From Norana najaformis (lineage: Eukaryota > Annelida > Clitellata > Crassiclitellata > Hormogastridae): 64,000 nucleotides of DNA. The stretch covers positions 43,064,896-43,128,895 of the forward strand of contig OZ029916.1 of NCBI GenBank assembly GCA_964023275.1, read 5' to 3'. A program made the position numbers and the translations under genes. Positions 20,888 to 32,877 of this stretch are shown here, one piece after another. A model generated the notes under the pieces. It searched no databases and was not told the origin of the DNA. It saw only the letters and a list, made by a program, of their open reading frames with translations. Within the stretch, counting starts at the first letter, position 1; every line of letters starts with the position of its first letter.

Positions 20888-22811
20888 ATGGAGCCGGAGT
20901 ACATTGACTTCACGCTGGAGGATGAGCTTTCGAGTCTCACGCTCGTTGTTGAGAGCCAGCGGCTTCATGTTCACAAAGAGGTCCTGGCCGCTTGGTCTCC
21001 GGTCTTCAAGTCAATGTTCACAAGGGATTTCAAGGAAAAGGAGCAGAAGGAAATCGTATTGCCCGACAAGAAGGTGGACGAATTTGTCGAACTCTTACAC
21101 TGCATGTATCCTCCAATCAAACCAATTACAGGTTGGTTCCCGAGATTCAAGCAAATCTTCCTTGTTAGGCTCTTTTACGATGTAGTGTAAGGTTACCATA
21201 AAAACGCAGCAATACTCTTATAGCACTGCATTTCTCATGTGCCACTTACACTCGGACAACAGAGTGGTCACGAGATCTTTACATTGTCGATCAGGAAAGC
21301 CAGTCTGTGCATGCCAGCAAGTTGAAGTTGTTTGTAATTTTCCTATAACCACAAGCAATGAAATTTTGAAAGAAAACTCACAAACCATGACATGATATAT
21401 CTGGCTGGCTGCTTCCCAAACATGTAGGTCCATGACCCATGTGGTAAGATTAAATTCAAATTGCCACTCGAATATGTATGTATACACTGTGTCCGGAAAA
21501 ATTCCAAGGCTTTATGGTAAATATGAAAATAATTAGTAAACATTAATCGATTTTTAAAATTCCAAAAACAGTTTAATCCTGAAATATTATTTGCACTATA
21601 ATTGTTGTTTTGGCGTAAAAATTTTATAACAATTTTGTGGTAAGATTAAATTCAAATTGCCGCTCGAATATGTATGTAGATATTAGGAAAATTGCTATAG
21701 TGCCTTTGAAGTGTTTTGCAAATATGCTGCAGAAACAACTTTCTTACATCCAGAGAACTTCTGCTAAGAAAATATCCACAGTGTAGTCAATTTGTCAATG
21801 ATAAATTCAAAACACAGCATATAAACTGCATGAGGTAACAGACGCAGTGTAACATGCCAGTTAGCACCACCTGTCTATCTGAGCATCTATTGGAGTACTG
21901 AGTAAGCTGTTTCATGTTAAATTCTGTATTCAAATATAAGTCTTAGACAAAATTTTTACTAGTCTCAGTAAATAACATAGTAGACTAGTCCTATGTTTTC
22001 TGTCTGAGTTTCTTATTGTGAATTTAAGAAATTTTCTGTTTTTTAATCCAGTCTAATCTAAAGACTTCTATAGCACCATTATCTTTATACCCAGGGCTTC
22101 AGTCTATGGTCACTTTAAGTCAAAATTGCAATCCAAAATCATAATTCTTTGGGGAAGCAGGGTCGAATTTCGATAGGTCAGAGAAACCAGAAACCAGGCT
22201 ACGGTAGGCAAGTTGAAAGAGCTGCGTCTTTAGTTTAGTCCTTTTTATTTACTTGGCTGCTCATTCGGAGACTTCATTTTCTTCCAGATGTCAACGTTTA
22301 TCAGTTGCTGCCTCTGGCAGAGGAATATCAAATCATTGAAGTGAAAAAGAAGTGTGAAGAATTCTTGCTGACAAAACCAGGAAGTATGGAGCTGCTCGTG
22401 ACTGCACAGCTGTACGGTCTACAGAACCTCCTGATGAAATGCATCGAGTGTGTTCGATCGAAGAGCTTCACAGAGCTCCAGAAGGATCCATGTTTCAAGA
22501 AGATCGAGCCAGAAAACCTCATCCATATTCTCCAGCTGAGAGTTCTTGACCTCGAATCAACAATTGAGCAGAATCGAAAGCTCACAAGCGAGCGCGACAC
22601 CCGGCTGTATGGCATCATCAATGAGCTAGCTTCAGGCTATGGCAATTTCTGCACAGAGTGTAAGTCGCGTAAGGTAAACGACTCATGTTACAACTGCTTG
22701 AAGATGTTTCGTGACAAAGTGAAGGCAAAGTGTGAAGAAGCAAAAACATATCGTAACCACAACCCGCTGTTTGTGCGGGAGACACGGGATTCCCAGTCAA
22801 AAGAGCCATAG
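20888..22811 (+). CDS. BTB/POZ-domain protein, two exons, 255 aa
   Basis: Exons 20888-21131 and 22288-22811 join in phase 1 to 768 nt. An acceptor-like tgttgtgtcag lies just upstream (20881), so the ATG at 20888 (context gtggacATGg) probably follows a 5' non-coding exon. Residues 14-112 form a BTB domain: LHVHKEVLAAWSPVFKSMF, IVLPDKKVDEFVELLHCMYP, LLPLAEEYQI and KKKCEEFLL, closest in style to the BTB of MATH-BTB proteins. A BACK-like helical stretch follows (113-165), then a coiled region (165-195). The tail holds C203-x2-C206 and C215-x2-C218, a possible zinc site. No MATH domain is visible in the window. BTB proteins commonly dimerise and serve as Cullin-3 adaptors; that role is inferred. 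The intron contains a LINE 3' end. Confidence 0.85.
21440..21678. repeat. Pair of 42-bp direct repeats 196 bp apart
   Basis: Positions 21440-21481 and 21636-21677 share gtggtaagattaaattcaaa through ctcgaatatgtatgta with one mismatch, inside the BTB intron. Confidence 0.75.
22030..22240 (-). mobile_element. LINE 3' end, second family, antisense
   Basis: Complement of the 57945-58255 element: tccagtctaatctaaagact, tcgaatttcgataggtcaga and aagagctgcgtctttagttt. It ends about 50 bp before BTB exon 2. Confidence 0.7.
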
Positions 22812-23282
22812 ATGCATCTGCAGGCGAAGAGCAGGCGGCCTTGTGAAAGGACTTGGATGAAAATGGGATGCCACAGCAGCAGAATTGCTTGCAGAGGTGG
22901 AAATCATGGTTGATCTGATTTTCCTAAATTTTTCTATAGAGTATGATGTCTGGTTTGGTGTTTGAAAGTTGAATGTAATGTTAAAATGTGGGCAATCAAA
23001 TAACATGATATGAGGCATTAAACTGAACTTGCAGAAATAAGGATGTGTGTGGCATGGAAATTGTAAGTACCTTCTTTTGTCTGCAAATGTTCCTCCATCA
23101 CTAGCAGTCTCCCAGCAGACTACTGGTGATAAAGGAATGAAAGAAGTGATGGCCTCTCCTATCCGCCACCAATGTGATTCAAGGTAATGTTGTGCATTAT
23201 AAAGTACTTATATGGTAGATGATCTGTAGTTCAAGTATGCTGTGCAAATACTTTGTTACGATCTTGGGAAACTTGTGAGCTA

Positions 23283-23475
23283 ACAGGTACCTTGTGGGGC
23301 ATGGCAGCCAATTAGTCAAGCGCTTGGATTGTAACGTGGAGAGTATGGGTTCGAGCCTCCTCTGAGATGGTTGCTGTGTAGGGATCTTAAGCAAGTCCGT
23401 GCTCAGAGTTGATTGATGCTTAGTCTTTAAATAGTGGCACTTAATAAATACAGAAATAGAAATAAATAAAAAAAT
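23283..23475 (+). mobile_element. tRNA-derived SINE, family B, best copy
   Basis: The tRNA-like head reads cagccaattagtcaagcgct and a good B box gggttcgagcc. The body reads gttgctgtgtagggatctta and ttgattgatgcttag. The tail reads cttaataaatacagaaatag with A-rich repeats. Confidence 0.75.
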
Positions 23476-24219
23476 ACCTAAGCAGCAAGTCCTGTGATGC
23501 CCTTGGGGTTTGGGGGTTTGGCCATTGCTGGGCATAAACCTTGCAGACGGAAATGAGTGCCTGCTCTGTATCTAGCTGCTTTACAGTTTTGGAGATTTTG
23601 CTTTTGTTTTATTTGCCAAATTTGTGTTTTCCACACATCAGGTACTGTTTGTTCATTGGAGACTGATAATCCCTTTTGGAAGTTTTTCAGACTTTGTCTA
23701 ACTAGTGTGAAGGGTCTGAAATACTAAATTTATGTAAATGGTGGAAGTGACGAATATGGTGTGATCTATATATGTTTGACATCTTTACATGCACATGATG
23801 CCTACTTATTGAGTCTCCCGTTATCACAACGGTAGCAAATGCATAAGTTAATCATCGTCTTTATGTACTTCATGAGGTGCCTGACTGGTTTAACACTTAC
23901 TGACCTTCCTCAGAGGCAGTTCCAAAAACGGACACTACGTGTTGCCAGCATGTAAAGATGTCCGAATTATCGAAATCGTACCATACTTGCCACTTCCACA
24001 GTCTGCCATCGCTGAGTGCCATCGCCTACCAGTAGACAGTGGCATTATTTAAACAAATGACACTCAGTGATCGAGTCTGTGTATACTTATCTGGTGTAAT
24101 TGGACATCTTGTGCCACATAATCCATTTTTCTATGGCTTGACTTGATATCAGGTAACAACTACGATTCTAATCAAATATGCTATGGCAAAAGTTTCTACA
24201 CTGCTGCTCGAATTGTGTA

Positions 24220-24420
24220 TTGTCCAATTCCATACACCACCCACCGTAGCCATCTGACTGCTGCCGGCCCGCCTGACTCTTGGATCTTGACCTGGAACTG
24301 AATTCTTCTTGCATATCAATTGTGTTTTGACCGAGTGCCTGTGTGTAGGCTAGTTCCCACGACTTAGCTTTCCTTGGCCACTGTAGAAATCTCAAGTTTA
24401 CAGTTACAATTACGACTGGT
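24220..24420 (+). mobile_element. 5'-truncated LINE copy, sense
   Basis: Carries accacccaccgtagccat, cttggatcttgacctggaac, tttgaccgagtgcctgtg and a degraded ATTACG tail (acagttacaattacgact). Confidence 0.8.
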
Positions 24421-27400
24421 TAAGTGGCTATGATTTTGGAAATAAAATGAAATCTAACATTTGGCCAGTGTGTTTTTTCTATGACTATTTTGTACAGCTG
24501 ATTATTCTAGATTTGAGTTCCAATCTCAATGACCTTGTGTTTAATTTTGTTTCCAAAGAGATGAGTTTGCTTTGAATGCTTTTACAAGCATGTTTGCTGT
24601 TGTTTCGTAGTTAAATGTCTAATTTTAGCCCTATTGTTAGCTATATTTTAGATTTTAGTAGTAATTTATTTGCAATTGATCAGTCATTGAACTGTTTGTG
24701 TGTGTTTATGTTTTTTAGTATGGCTAATCTTTGAAATAATTTTCTGTGTTAAGGTTTTGAGAGATTTTCCTGCAGTTGGTTGGTGTCTTTACAGCCGCAT
24801 TTACTAAGTTTTTTCTTCTAAATTCAGGCGAAATGTATTTGTGTTTTACTTCATTTCCTCTGTTAGAGTCTTTGTTATGAAGTTCATAATAATGCTAGAT
24901 TTTTATTTTGGTCAAATTGCTTAGACTATTAAAGGTTTAATCATTTCCGTGGAAAATGTCTGTACTTCAAAATGAATATTTTCTGTAATTATTTTACTTA
25001 GTTAACAGTAACGAAATATGATATTCCAATTTTCTCCACGTGCTTAGAACTCCCTAGGTGGATTGCTGAATCATCATCTTGTCCTCTGGCTTTCCGGGTA
25101 CTTGAAGTAGTGTGCTGTGTAGTGTTTGGGGCACATTATGTACGCTGCAGTATTGTAACTGTTTCTGATTGCTAAAGGTTTCTGGGATGTTACGAGCAGG
25201 AAATTTTTCCAGGTTGCTGTTGCCAAATGCAGTTATTTCAGGTGGTGCAGAATGTGGTAGGCACAACCATCCCCTTGAGGACAGTCACCCGAGTGTAGGA
25301 ACCGTCAGCTAGTCCCTAAGTATGCCATTGCTTGGCACCGTTGATCAGTGCTTTGCCAGAATACAGTGGTGCTGTTTAAATGCTAGAAAAATAAATGAAC
25401 TCGGACTTAAATTGAGTGGCGCTGTGTGTTCCAATGATGGTGTTCTATGTAGATGATTGATTGTGCATGTGTGTGTTTGTGTTTTAGATTACAAGTAGAG
25501 ATGAATGACAATCAGAATAGTCTCTACATACTTTGTTCGGGAGTTTTATTTTTGTGCAAGCTGTTGGAGCTTGTCTGAAATCTGTCTTTTAAAAAAAAGT
25601 CAAAGCGTGTTTTGGGATTGATCCGTTTTTATGTATGGTCAGGATGCATGTAAGTTAAGATAACTGTTATAAGATGGATGTTCCACAACACTGGATACTG
25701 GAAAATTAATTAATTAATTGGAAAATTTGAATTGGAGATAGCAGTAAAATGCACTCAGTGTTTTGTAAGTAAGAAAACATTAATTTTTCAGTGCGTGTAT
25801 TCTTTCTTACTCTTGGGGTAGTCATTTGTGTATGTATGCATATACTGTATGAATGTATTTATATATGTGCATACTCAGATGTGTACGTTGCACCTTTTGT
25901 GAAGACCCTAGTCCTCACCAACCTGAATGATGTTTGAGTTGAGTAAGAATGCAAAATTGACAAGATGAAGTTTATCTGCATATGAATGAAACTTAAATAA
26001 AGGAATACCCTTTGCACACATGCAGAACCAAACCAATGGATTCTTGGCTGTGATTGACTGCAACAAATGGTTGTGCGCACCAGATGGCATTCCCTAGGCT
26101 GTTGGTACAAGCGCTGAATATCCCTCATGCCACGAGGACCATTGTGAAAGAAGAAGTTCTGTAGGGTCGTATACTTAGGCGAATAGATGGTGGAAATCAC
26201 TCTGAAGAACCTGGTTTGCCCTTGCATCATCAATATTCAGGCTGCAGATTATAAGTCTGGCCTCAGTAGTTTCCAAACAGTTCAGTGCAAAGCTGCAGCC
26301 TGGCTTTAGTGATAGATCAACAAAAATTATGAATTATATTGTGTAATTTATTATAAACATATTACTAGAAATGACAGTCACTAGGATATTTCTATAAATA
26401 ACGGCTACTTTAGTGGTGTTTCAGGACAAATAGTCACTCTTAGGTGTGGTTTAGGGTAGGCCTAACTAGGATTTTAAATGTGATTAAGGATCAGTAACTG
26501 GTGTGTTATCTGGGCCCAACGATTGTGGATGTACGTCTGGACGGGCACTTACAACCTAGCGTGGCATGCCATATGGTTTTGCAACATGGGCATGGAAACC
26601 CTGTTTGGACCTTCTGAACACGGTAGGCTTGATATGTCAGCAACCGTAACAATGAGCTAAGTGTAACATTGAATTAACAGTGGCGCTCACGAAATCTGTG
26701 CACTAGCAGAAAATGGTTGTGCGCGCTATCGTCAAAAGTCACGCGCAAGCGCACGAGCGCAGTTTAGTGGGAATGTTGCAGGGTGGCTCTTGGCGTAGAA
26801 CAGGGTCGGATTCACCTCCGCACCAAGACGTACGGAGAAATACCCCGACTACCACAGTACAACGCGCCGCATCCTATTATCGCTCACGCCACCGCGTCTA
26901 TCATGCAGGCAGGAGCACTCAATCGTCAGTAGACGGTGGGAGGTTCGAAGAATGACCGACAGTTGAAATCCCAGCGAAGGGGACAATAGGCCTAATGTTT
27001 GACTGGTTTAGGGCAGTTTGGCAACAATTGGTAATCAGATTTCTACGTCTTTAAGATCCAGCACATGAACAACATGTCCCTGGACATATTGGTGTCAGAT
27101 GAGTTAATTTACGTAAAAGTAGGTCAAGCACATGTATGTGGGCTAAGAGGAGGGACTGGCCATTTATGTTGGGGCCGGTGGGGCACCATGCACCGATAAC
27201 TCCGAAACTGCTTCTCGTGCAGATGGAGATCTCTGCAACATATGAAACCCATATAAAATTTGAAATCAGTTGCTTAGGCTTCCGCAGTCAATCCGCAGTA
27301 CGCCTACCGTTTTTTCAGAGGTTGATCAAAGCCCATTATGGCCAGTAACATAATTAGGCCTATAACCAATGCCTAGAGAATATCTCATTAACACTGACTG

Positions 27401-28223
27401 GACTGTAGGCCTACTAACGCGGCAGCCTCTGGTAGGTCAAGTGCAGCAATTATTCAGTACTAAGACAGCACATCCAATAAACGCTGCTTTTATAGCACTA
27501 GCAAGGTTAGTAAATAACGTTTAGTGATGATAATGCCTCTAAGAACAACCCATAGAGAAGCGTTTAGGCACCGCAAATAGAGGTACAGACAAGAAACTTG
27601 AGTACTTGCGTATACTAAAGCGATAAGGTCTGGCTGCATGTTATGGCTTACTGTAGAGAGAGTTACGATTGTCTTGAGTTTGCACGGATGGTGGCATTTC
27701 GAACGCCAGGTTACAACCGACAGGCTGCTATACGCCAGGCATTGGCCGGGTGGCTAAAATGACTTCCCGTGAGAATTTATACCCAGTCGGCAGACTCCTA
27801 AAGCAGAAATTTGCTTCTCGTGGGAAGTTACGTTAGTCACAAGCCAGCATCCTTTCTGTACAGATCCGATTTCCTTTGCCGTTCATTCCCACGAAATAGT
27901 ATGGCAAACGCTCACCTCTATCAGCCAACTACCATCTCCACCAGCACCTCTTCCTCCACTTTAAACATAAAGTGACAATTGCCCGTGATGGGATAAGATT
28001 CAGCTTTAATTGCAATAACTGTGCTAGGTTTTCTTAACAGGCTAACATTCGTCTTTCTTCTTATTGCCAACGCTCTTGCAGTTTTCTTGTCGAGTCTCAC
28101 TATACCTGATGCGACTTACTCATACCGTCACGCCGCAGATTTCAGCCAGCATCAGCAACCGAAAAATCTGGTGCCTACCTGCTACCGAATCTCTGTGGCA
28201 TCCCATCCATCCCGCATCCTCCT

Positions 28224-28231
28224 TATAAAAG
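28224..28231 (+). promoter_or_regulatory. Candidate TATA box of the tropomyosin gene
   Basis: TATAAAAG about 190 bp upstream of the first in-frame ATG. It would place initiation near 28255. A second TATAAAT at 28345 lies in a LINE/SINE-tail-like context and is less likely. Confidence 0.4.
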
Positions 28232-28420
28232 CTTTACAACATTTGTCTGCTTCAGCTGCTGCCAACCGTCGCTTCATCCCTGCAGCTCCCTGAAGCATCC
28301 ATCACCCGCTTCGCTTTTTCAGCAGTCGTCTGCAACTGGCGCTGTATAAATTTGGCATTTACATTTCAGTTACGTCGTACTAGTTGAAAGATTACCCGGC
28401 GATCTTATCGTGCGACAAAG

Positions 28421-29450
28421 ATGGCGATGGCGGCTTTCAACACGATGAGTGCGATTAAGAAGAAGATGCATACAATGAAGACAATGAAAGAAAACGTCTT
28501 TGACCTTTGCGATCAACTGGAACAAAAGCTCGTGGAACAGAAAGCAATCAGCGAAAAGGTAATCGTCACCTCGTCCTGCTGCTCTGCTGCTTTTAAAAGC
28601 TCGACGACTTTTTAGAAGCAGATCGTTTGGCCAGTAAATCATAATCGTAATCGCAAACTCTAGATTTCTACAGTGCCCAACGGGAACCAGCTTATTCACA
28701 GGTGCTCAGTCAAAACAAAATCGATACGCAAAAGGGTGTCAAGATCCAGAAGTCAGGCAGTCAGACAGTCGGACGGCTACGGTGGATGGTGCTTGAAATT
28801 GAAGCGTGAAGAAAGATAAGGGAAGAGGAAGACTCAGGATAAGAATTTTGGAAAAGAAATGTTTTCAGTTTTGAGTGAGAGACCAGCGCAAAAGAGTAAC
28901 ATAATTAGGTCTATAATCTACATCAGGGGTGTGCTGTACTTCGTATATATGTATGTTTGTTTGTATGTAGGTAAGTAGATATGTATGCGTGTATGTATGT
29001 TTTTGGTTATATGATTCTGTTTTATATATCTGAACACTTACACAGCACGTTGTAAGAGCCTCACAAAGGCGCTCAGTTAGGCCTATTGGTCTCGAACAGA
29101 TCGAGAGAGAGGCGTCTTAAGACAAGCTGAGAATGTGTGGGCCCTAAAGACCCTTGGCAGTCGTTCCAACATTTTTGTCTCTGTCTCCAAGCAATAGAAT
29201 TCTGTGGCGGCGTAAGCTTTGAAGTAGCGGTGAAGTCCTGTGCGCAGAACTTTGGGAATCGCCCAACGACGGCTCAAGGGCCGACGAGCAGGAATGAGCA
29301 CGTTCCATTAGTGGTATATGACAGCTTTACTTAGGGTGCGAATTTCCGTAAGACAGAGGGAGTTTTTCCACTCCAACTGGCTCGGACGCTCTCCATTGGG
29401 GTTAATTTTCCACAGCCTGTTTTTTGTCCTGGATGTCTGTTCTCCTACCC

Positions 29451-29523
<73 letters not shown>

Positions 29524-30184
29524 AAATCGCTTTCTTGTCTGCTTGATTTTCTCAAAAGTTAAAGTAGGCAGCGAAGAGTTTTGTGCGAAGATTTCGTTCC
29601 ACTCAATCTACTTAAACCAACCTTTTTCCATGTGCCTGAAATCCCCAAATCAGTACGAACATCCAAACTTTAAATTGTCAATATTATTTTTAGTTGAGAT
29701 GCAGTTATGATGAACTATAGCATTTCGAATAGCAACGGAAGGCAAAATTATGAGATAACAATTCCACTGACAACCACATTCGTTGGGCCTACACTGGGGC
29801 AAAAGCAGGCCACCGGTTGACGCCAGTGGCTCAATGCAACCCCGCCATGGGTCCAATGAATGTGTGTGGTTGTCTGGGGCATTAGAGAGTCTAACCCTCA
29901 GAAGCCTGAAGTCGTTTTTGTGGACTGTTTCTTCTGCTAAGCATGAAGAGGAATCGATGGTGCTGCAGAAGAGAATCCACCAAATACAAGCGGATCTCGT
30001 CTTGGCCCAGTCTCAGCTCCAGGAAGCCATCGCTAGACTCGACGCTACAAACAAGCAACTCACCGCCGTACGTATAGGCTACATCACAATCAGACTAGCT
30101 ACTTTCTGTACTTAGAAACCATTAATATAAAGGCAATATACATATATATATATATGTGTGTGTATATTGCCTTTATATTAATGG

Positions 30185-30236
<52 letters not shown>

Positions 30237-31315
30237 GAATAATTAGCTTACACGCCTGCGTGCTTGGTCCGGATGTAGGCCTATGTATGTGATGATAAAT
30301 GCTGGCGCTATCTGGGGAATAATATGAGAACAGAAAAGGTTGTTTGGTAAAGGTTAAATTGCGGAATACATTTATCAAAATTGGAACAGTGCTTGGCAAT
30401 TGTTTTCATGGCCTGTACCTATCGGGGAGCATTAGGAGATTTCCACAGAAGGGATAGTTTGCGAACTAGGGCGCAGGTGCTTTTCGCGAGAGGCTATAGT
30501 TGATATATGCCTAGAATGTGTCTGCTGTAAAGACTTTGTATATACATTTCAACTTAACCTACAGAAACTGACTTTTAGCTTTCCTCTTTGAAAAATGGGC
30601 CCAGCATTTGGAAAGTAAAGAAAATAAAATAATCCTGGCTGGGATTTGACATGGACTTAATTAAGACTAGCAGAAAGAGCCTTACAGGTCTAATTCTTTT
30701 GTTATGATCGCCTATATGCATCTAGGCATTTAATAAAGCGCCTTTAACACCTCTTAAAACGCTCAAATATCATAAGATCGCGATTTCCAGAGCGCCCAAC
30801 GAAAGCTAAGTAGCAGGAACCAGTTAATTCACAGACGCTCAGTCAAAACAAAATCGATAGGCAAGAAGGGCTCGGTTTCAGATCGATATCCAAGAGTCAG
30901 AGAGACAGACAGTATGTAATAAGTAGTCCAATAAATAATTCTTTTGTAAACCTTAGTAGGTAGGCCTAACTTCAAGTATTTGGTCTTACATGGATAGGCA
31001 GAGGCGGAGGTTGTGGCTTTGACGAAGCGGGTGCGAACGATGGAAGAGGACTTCGAAGCGACGGAAAACAAACTCCAGTCGACAAACGCTAAACTCGAAC
31101 AGGCAACAAAGGCAGTCGAGGAAAGCGAAAGGTCGATCAAAGTCAATGCCATAGATGCTAGGGACCATATGTTACTTTGCGCTATGTAGATAACCAGATA
31201 CATAAATATACACATATTACCTGGAGAAACTCATTGTCTGAATATACACATATTACCTGGAGAAACTCATTGTCTGTTTATACGTGTATATATATTGAAA
31301 AGGAGAGAGAGAGCA

Positions 31316-31358
<43 letters not shown>

Positions 31359-32829
31359 AAGAGAGAGACAGAGACAGACAGAGAGACAAGACAGAGACAA
31401 GACAGAGACAAGAGGGGGAGAGAGAGACAAGAGAAGGAGATAGATAGATAGATAGAGAGAGAGAGAGTGAGAGAGAGAGAGTGAGAGAGTGAGAGAGAGG
31501 AAGAGGGGCAGAGAGAGGGGAACAGAGAAAGACAGACAGACAGAGCTAGCGAGAGACGAGAGAGAGAGGGACAGTGAGAGAGAGAGTGGGGAGAAAGAGG
31601 GAAGGAGAGAGACAGAGATACAAAGAGACCTACTTATGAACTTTTGTTCTTAATGAACTTTAGCACCACTTAGGCTAGCACAGGCATTGCTTTTGTGAAA
31701 GGCGTCATATTTAAAGTATCCCATATTCCACAAATGAGACGTAGGAGAGGCGCTCATTTCCCTTTTAGGCCCTTGAGCCAGCAATGGACGAATCCCAAGG
31801 TCCTGGACACAGGACCATTGCATTGCAGGACTTGCCGTTTACTCCCCAATTACACCTTCTTGGTGACAGAGACACAGCGTGCGCAAACAACTTGCCCAGG
31901 GTCGTTACACGAAATCGAACCCGTAACCGCATGATCGTTGACCAAACGTGTTATCGATAGACCGCACCGTTATGTTTAGTGTATAAATATGCATACAATA
32001 AGTAGCTGATTCGCTTCAGGTCTTCCTGCTATGGTTGCATGTGGTCCTTGCGAACCTTGCAAGGCGACTCTCAACTGGATTTCTGTTTGCATGAAACTTT
32101 GTGTGTAGAGGAATAAAGGTGCTGGAGAATCGGATCTTCGTCGATGAGGAGCGGATGGTCGTTCTGGAAAGAGAACTGGAAACGACGATTATGTTTGGAG
32201 AGGAAGCCGACCGCAAATACGAAGAGGTCAGCCAGAGTACAATATCAGTTAGTTAGTTAGTTAGTAAGTTAGTTAGTTAGATATTAGTTAGTTAGTCTAT
32301 AGGCCTACACACTCTATATAGCGCCTAGCCAGAGTACAATATCAGTTAGTTCTTTAGTTAGTTCTTTAGTTAGTTCTTTAGTTAGTTCTTTAGTTAGTTC
32401 TTTAGTTAGTTCTTCAGTTAGTTCTTCAGTTAGTTCTTTAGTTAGTTCTTTAGTTAGTTCTTTAGTTAGTTACTTAGTTAGTTCTTTAGTTAGTTATTTA
32501 GTTAGTTCTTTAGTTAGTTCTTTAGTTAGTTCTTTAGTTAGTTCTTTAGTTAGTTCTTTAGTTAGTTCTTTAGTTAGTTCTTTAGTTAGTTCTTTAGTTA
32601 GTTCTTTAGTTAGTTCTTTAGTTAGTTATTTAGTTAGTTCTTTAGTTAGTTCTTTAGTTAGTTCTTTAGTTAGTTATTTAGTTAGTTCTTTAGTTAGTTA
32701 TTTAGTTAGTTCTTTAGTTAGTTCTTTAGTTAGTTCTTTAGTTAGTTCTTTAATTCTTTAGTTAGTTCTTTAGTTAGTTCTTTAGTTAGTTCTTTAGTTA
32801 GTTCTTTAGTTCTTTAATTCTTTAGTTCT

Positions 32830-32877
<48 letters not shown>

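Larger units (their letters stand above)
22812..28200. other. Intergenic stretch between the BTB and tropomyosin genes
   Basis: No exon recognised. It contains the BTB 3' untranslated region of unknown length, SINE B (23283-23475) and a 2A-LINE fragment (24220-24420). Around 26660-26960 there is a patch richer in CpG (gcgcgctatcg, cacgcgcaagcgcacgagcg) with no assigned function. The rest is AT-rich unique sequence. Confidence 0.5.

Noticed and set aside
28345-28351. TATAAAT as the tropomyosin TATA box
   Set aside because: It sits in gcgctgtataaatttggc followed by catttacattt, which looks like a retroelement 3' end, and is only 76 bp from the first ATG.
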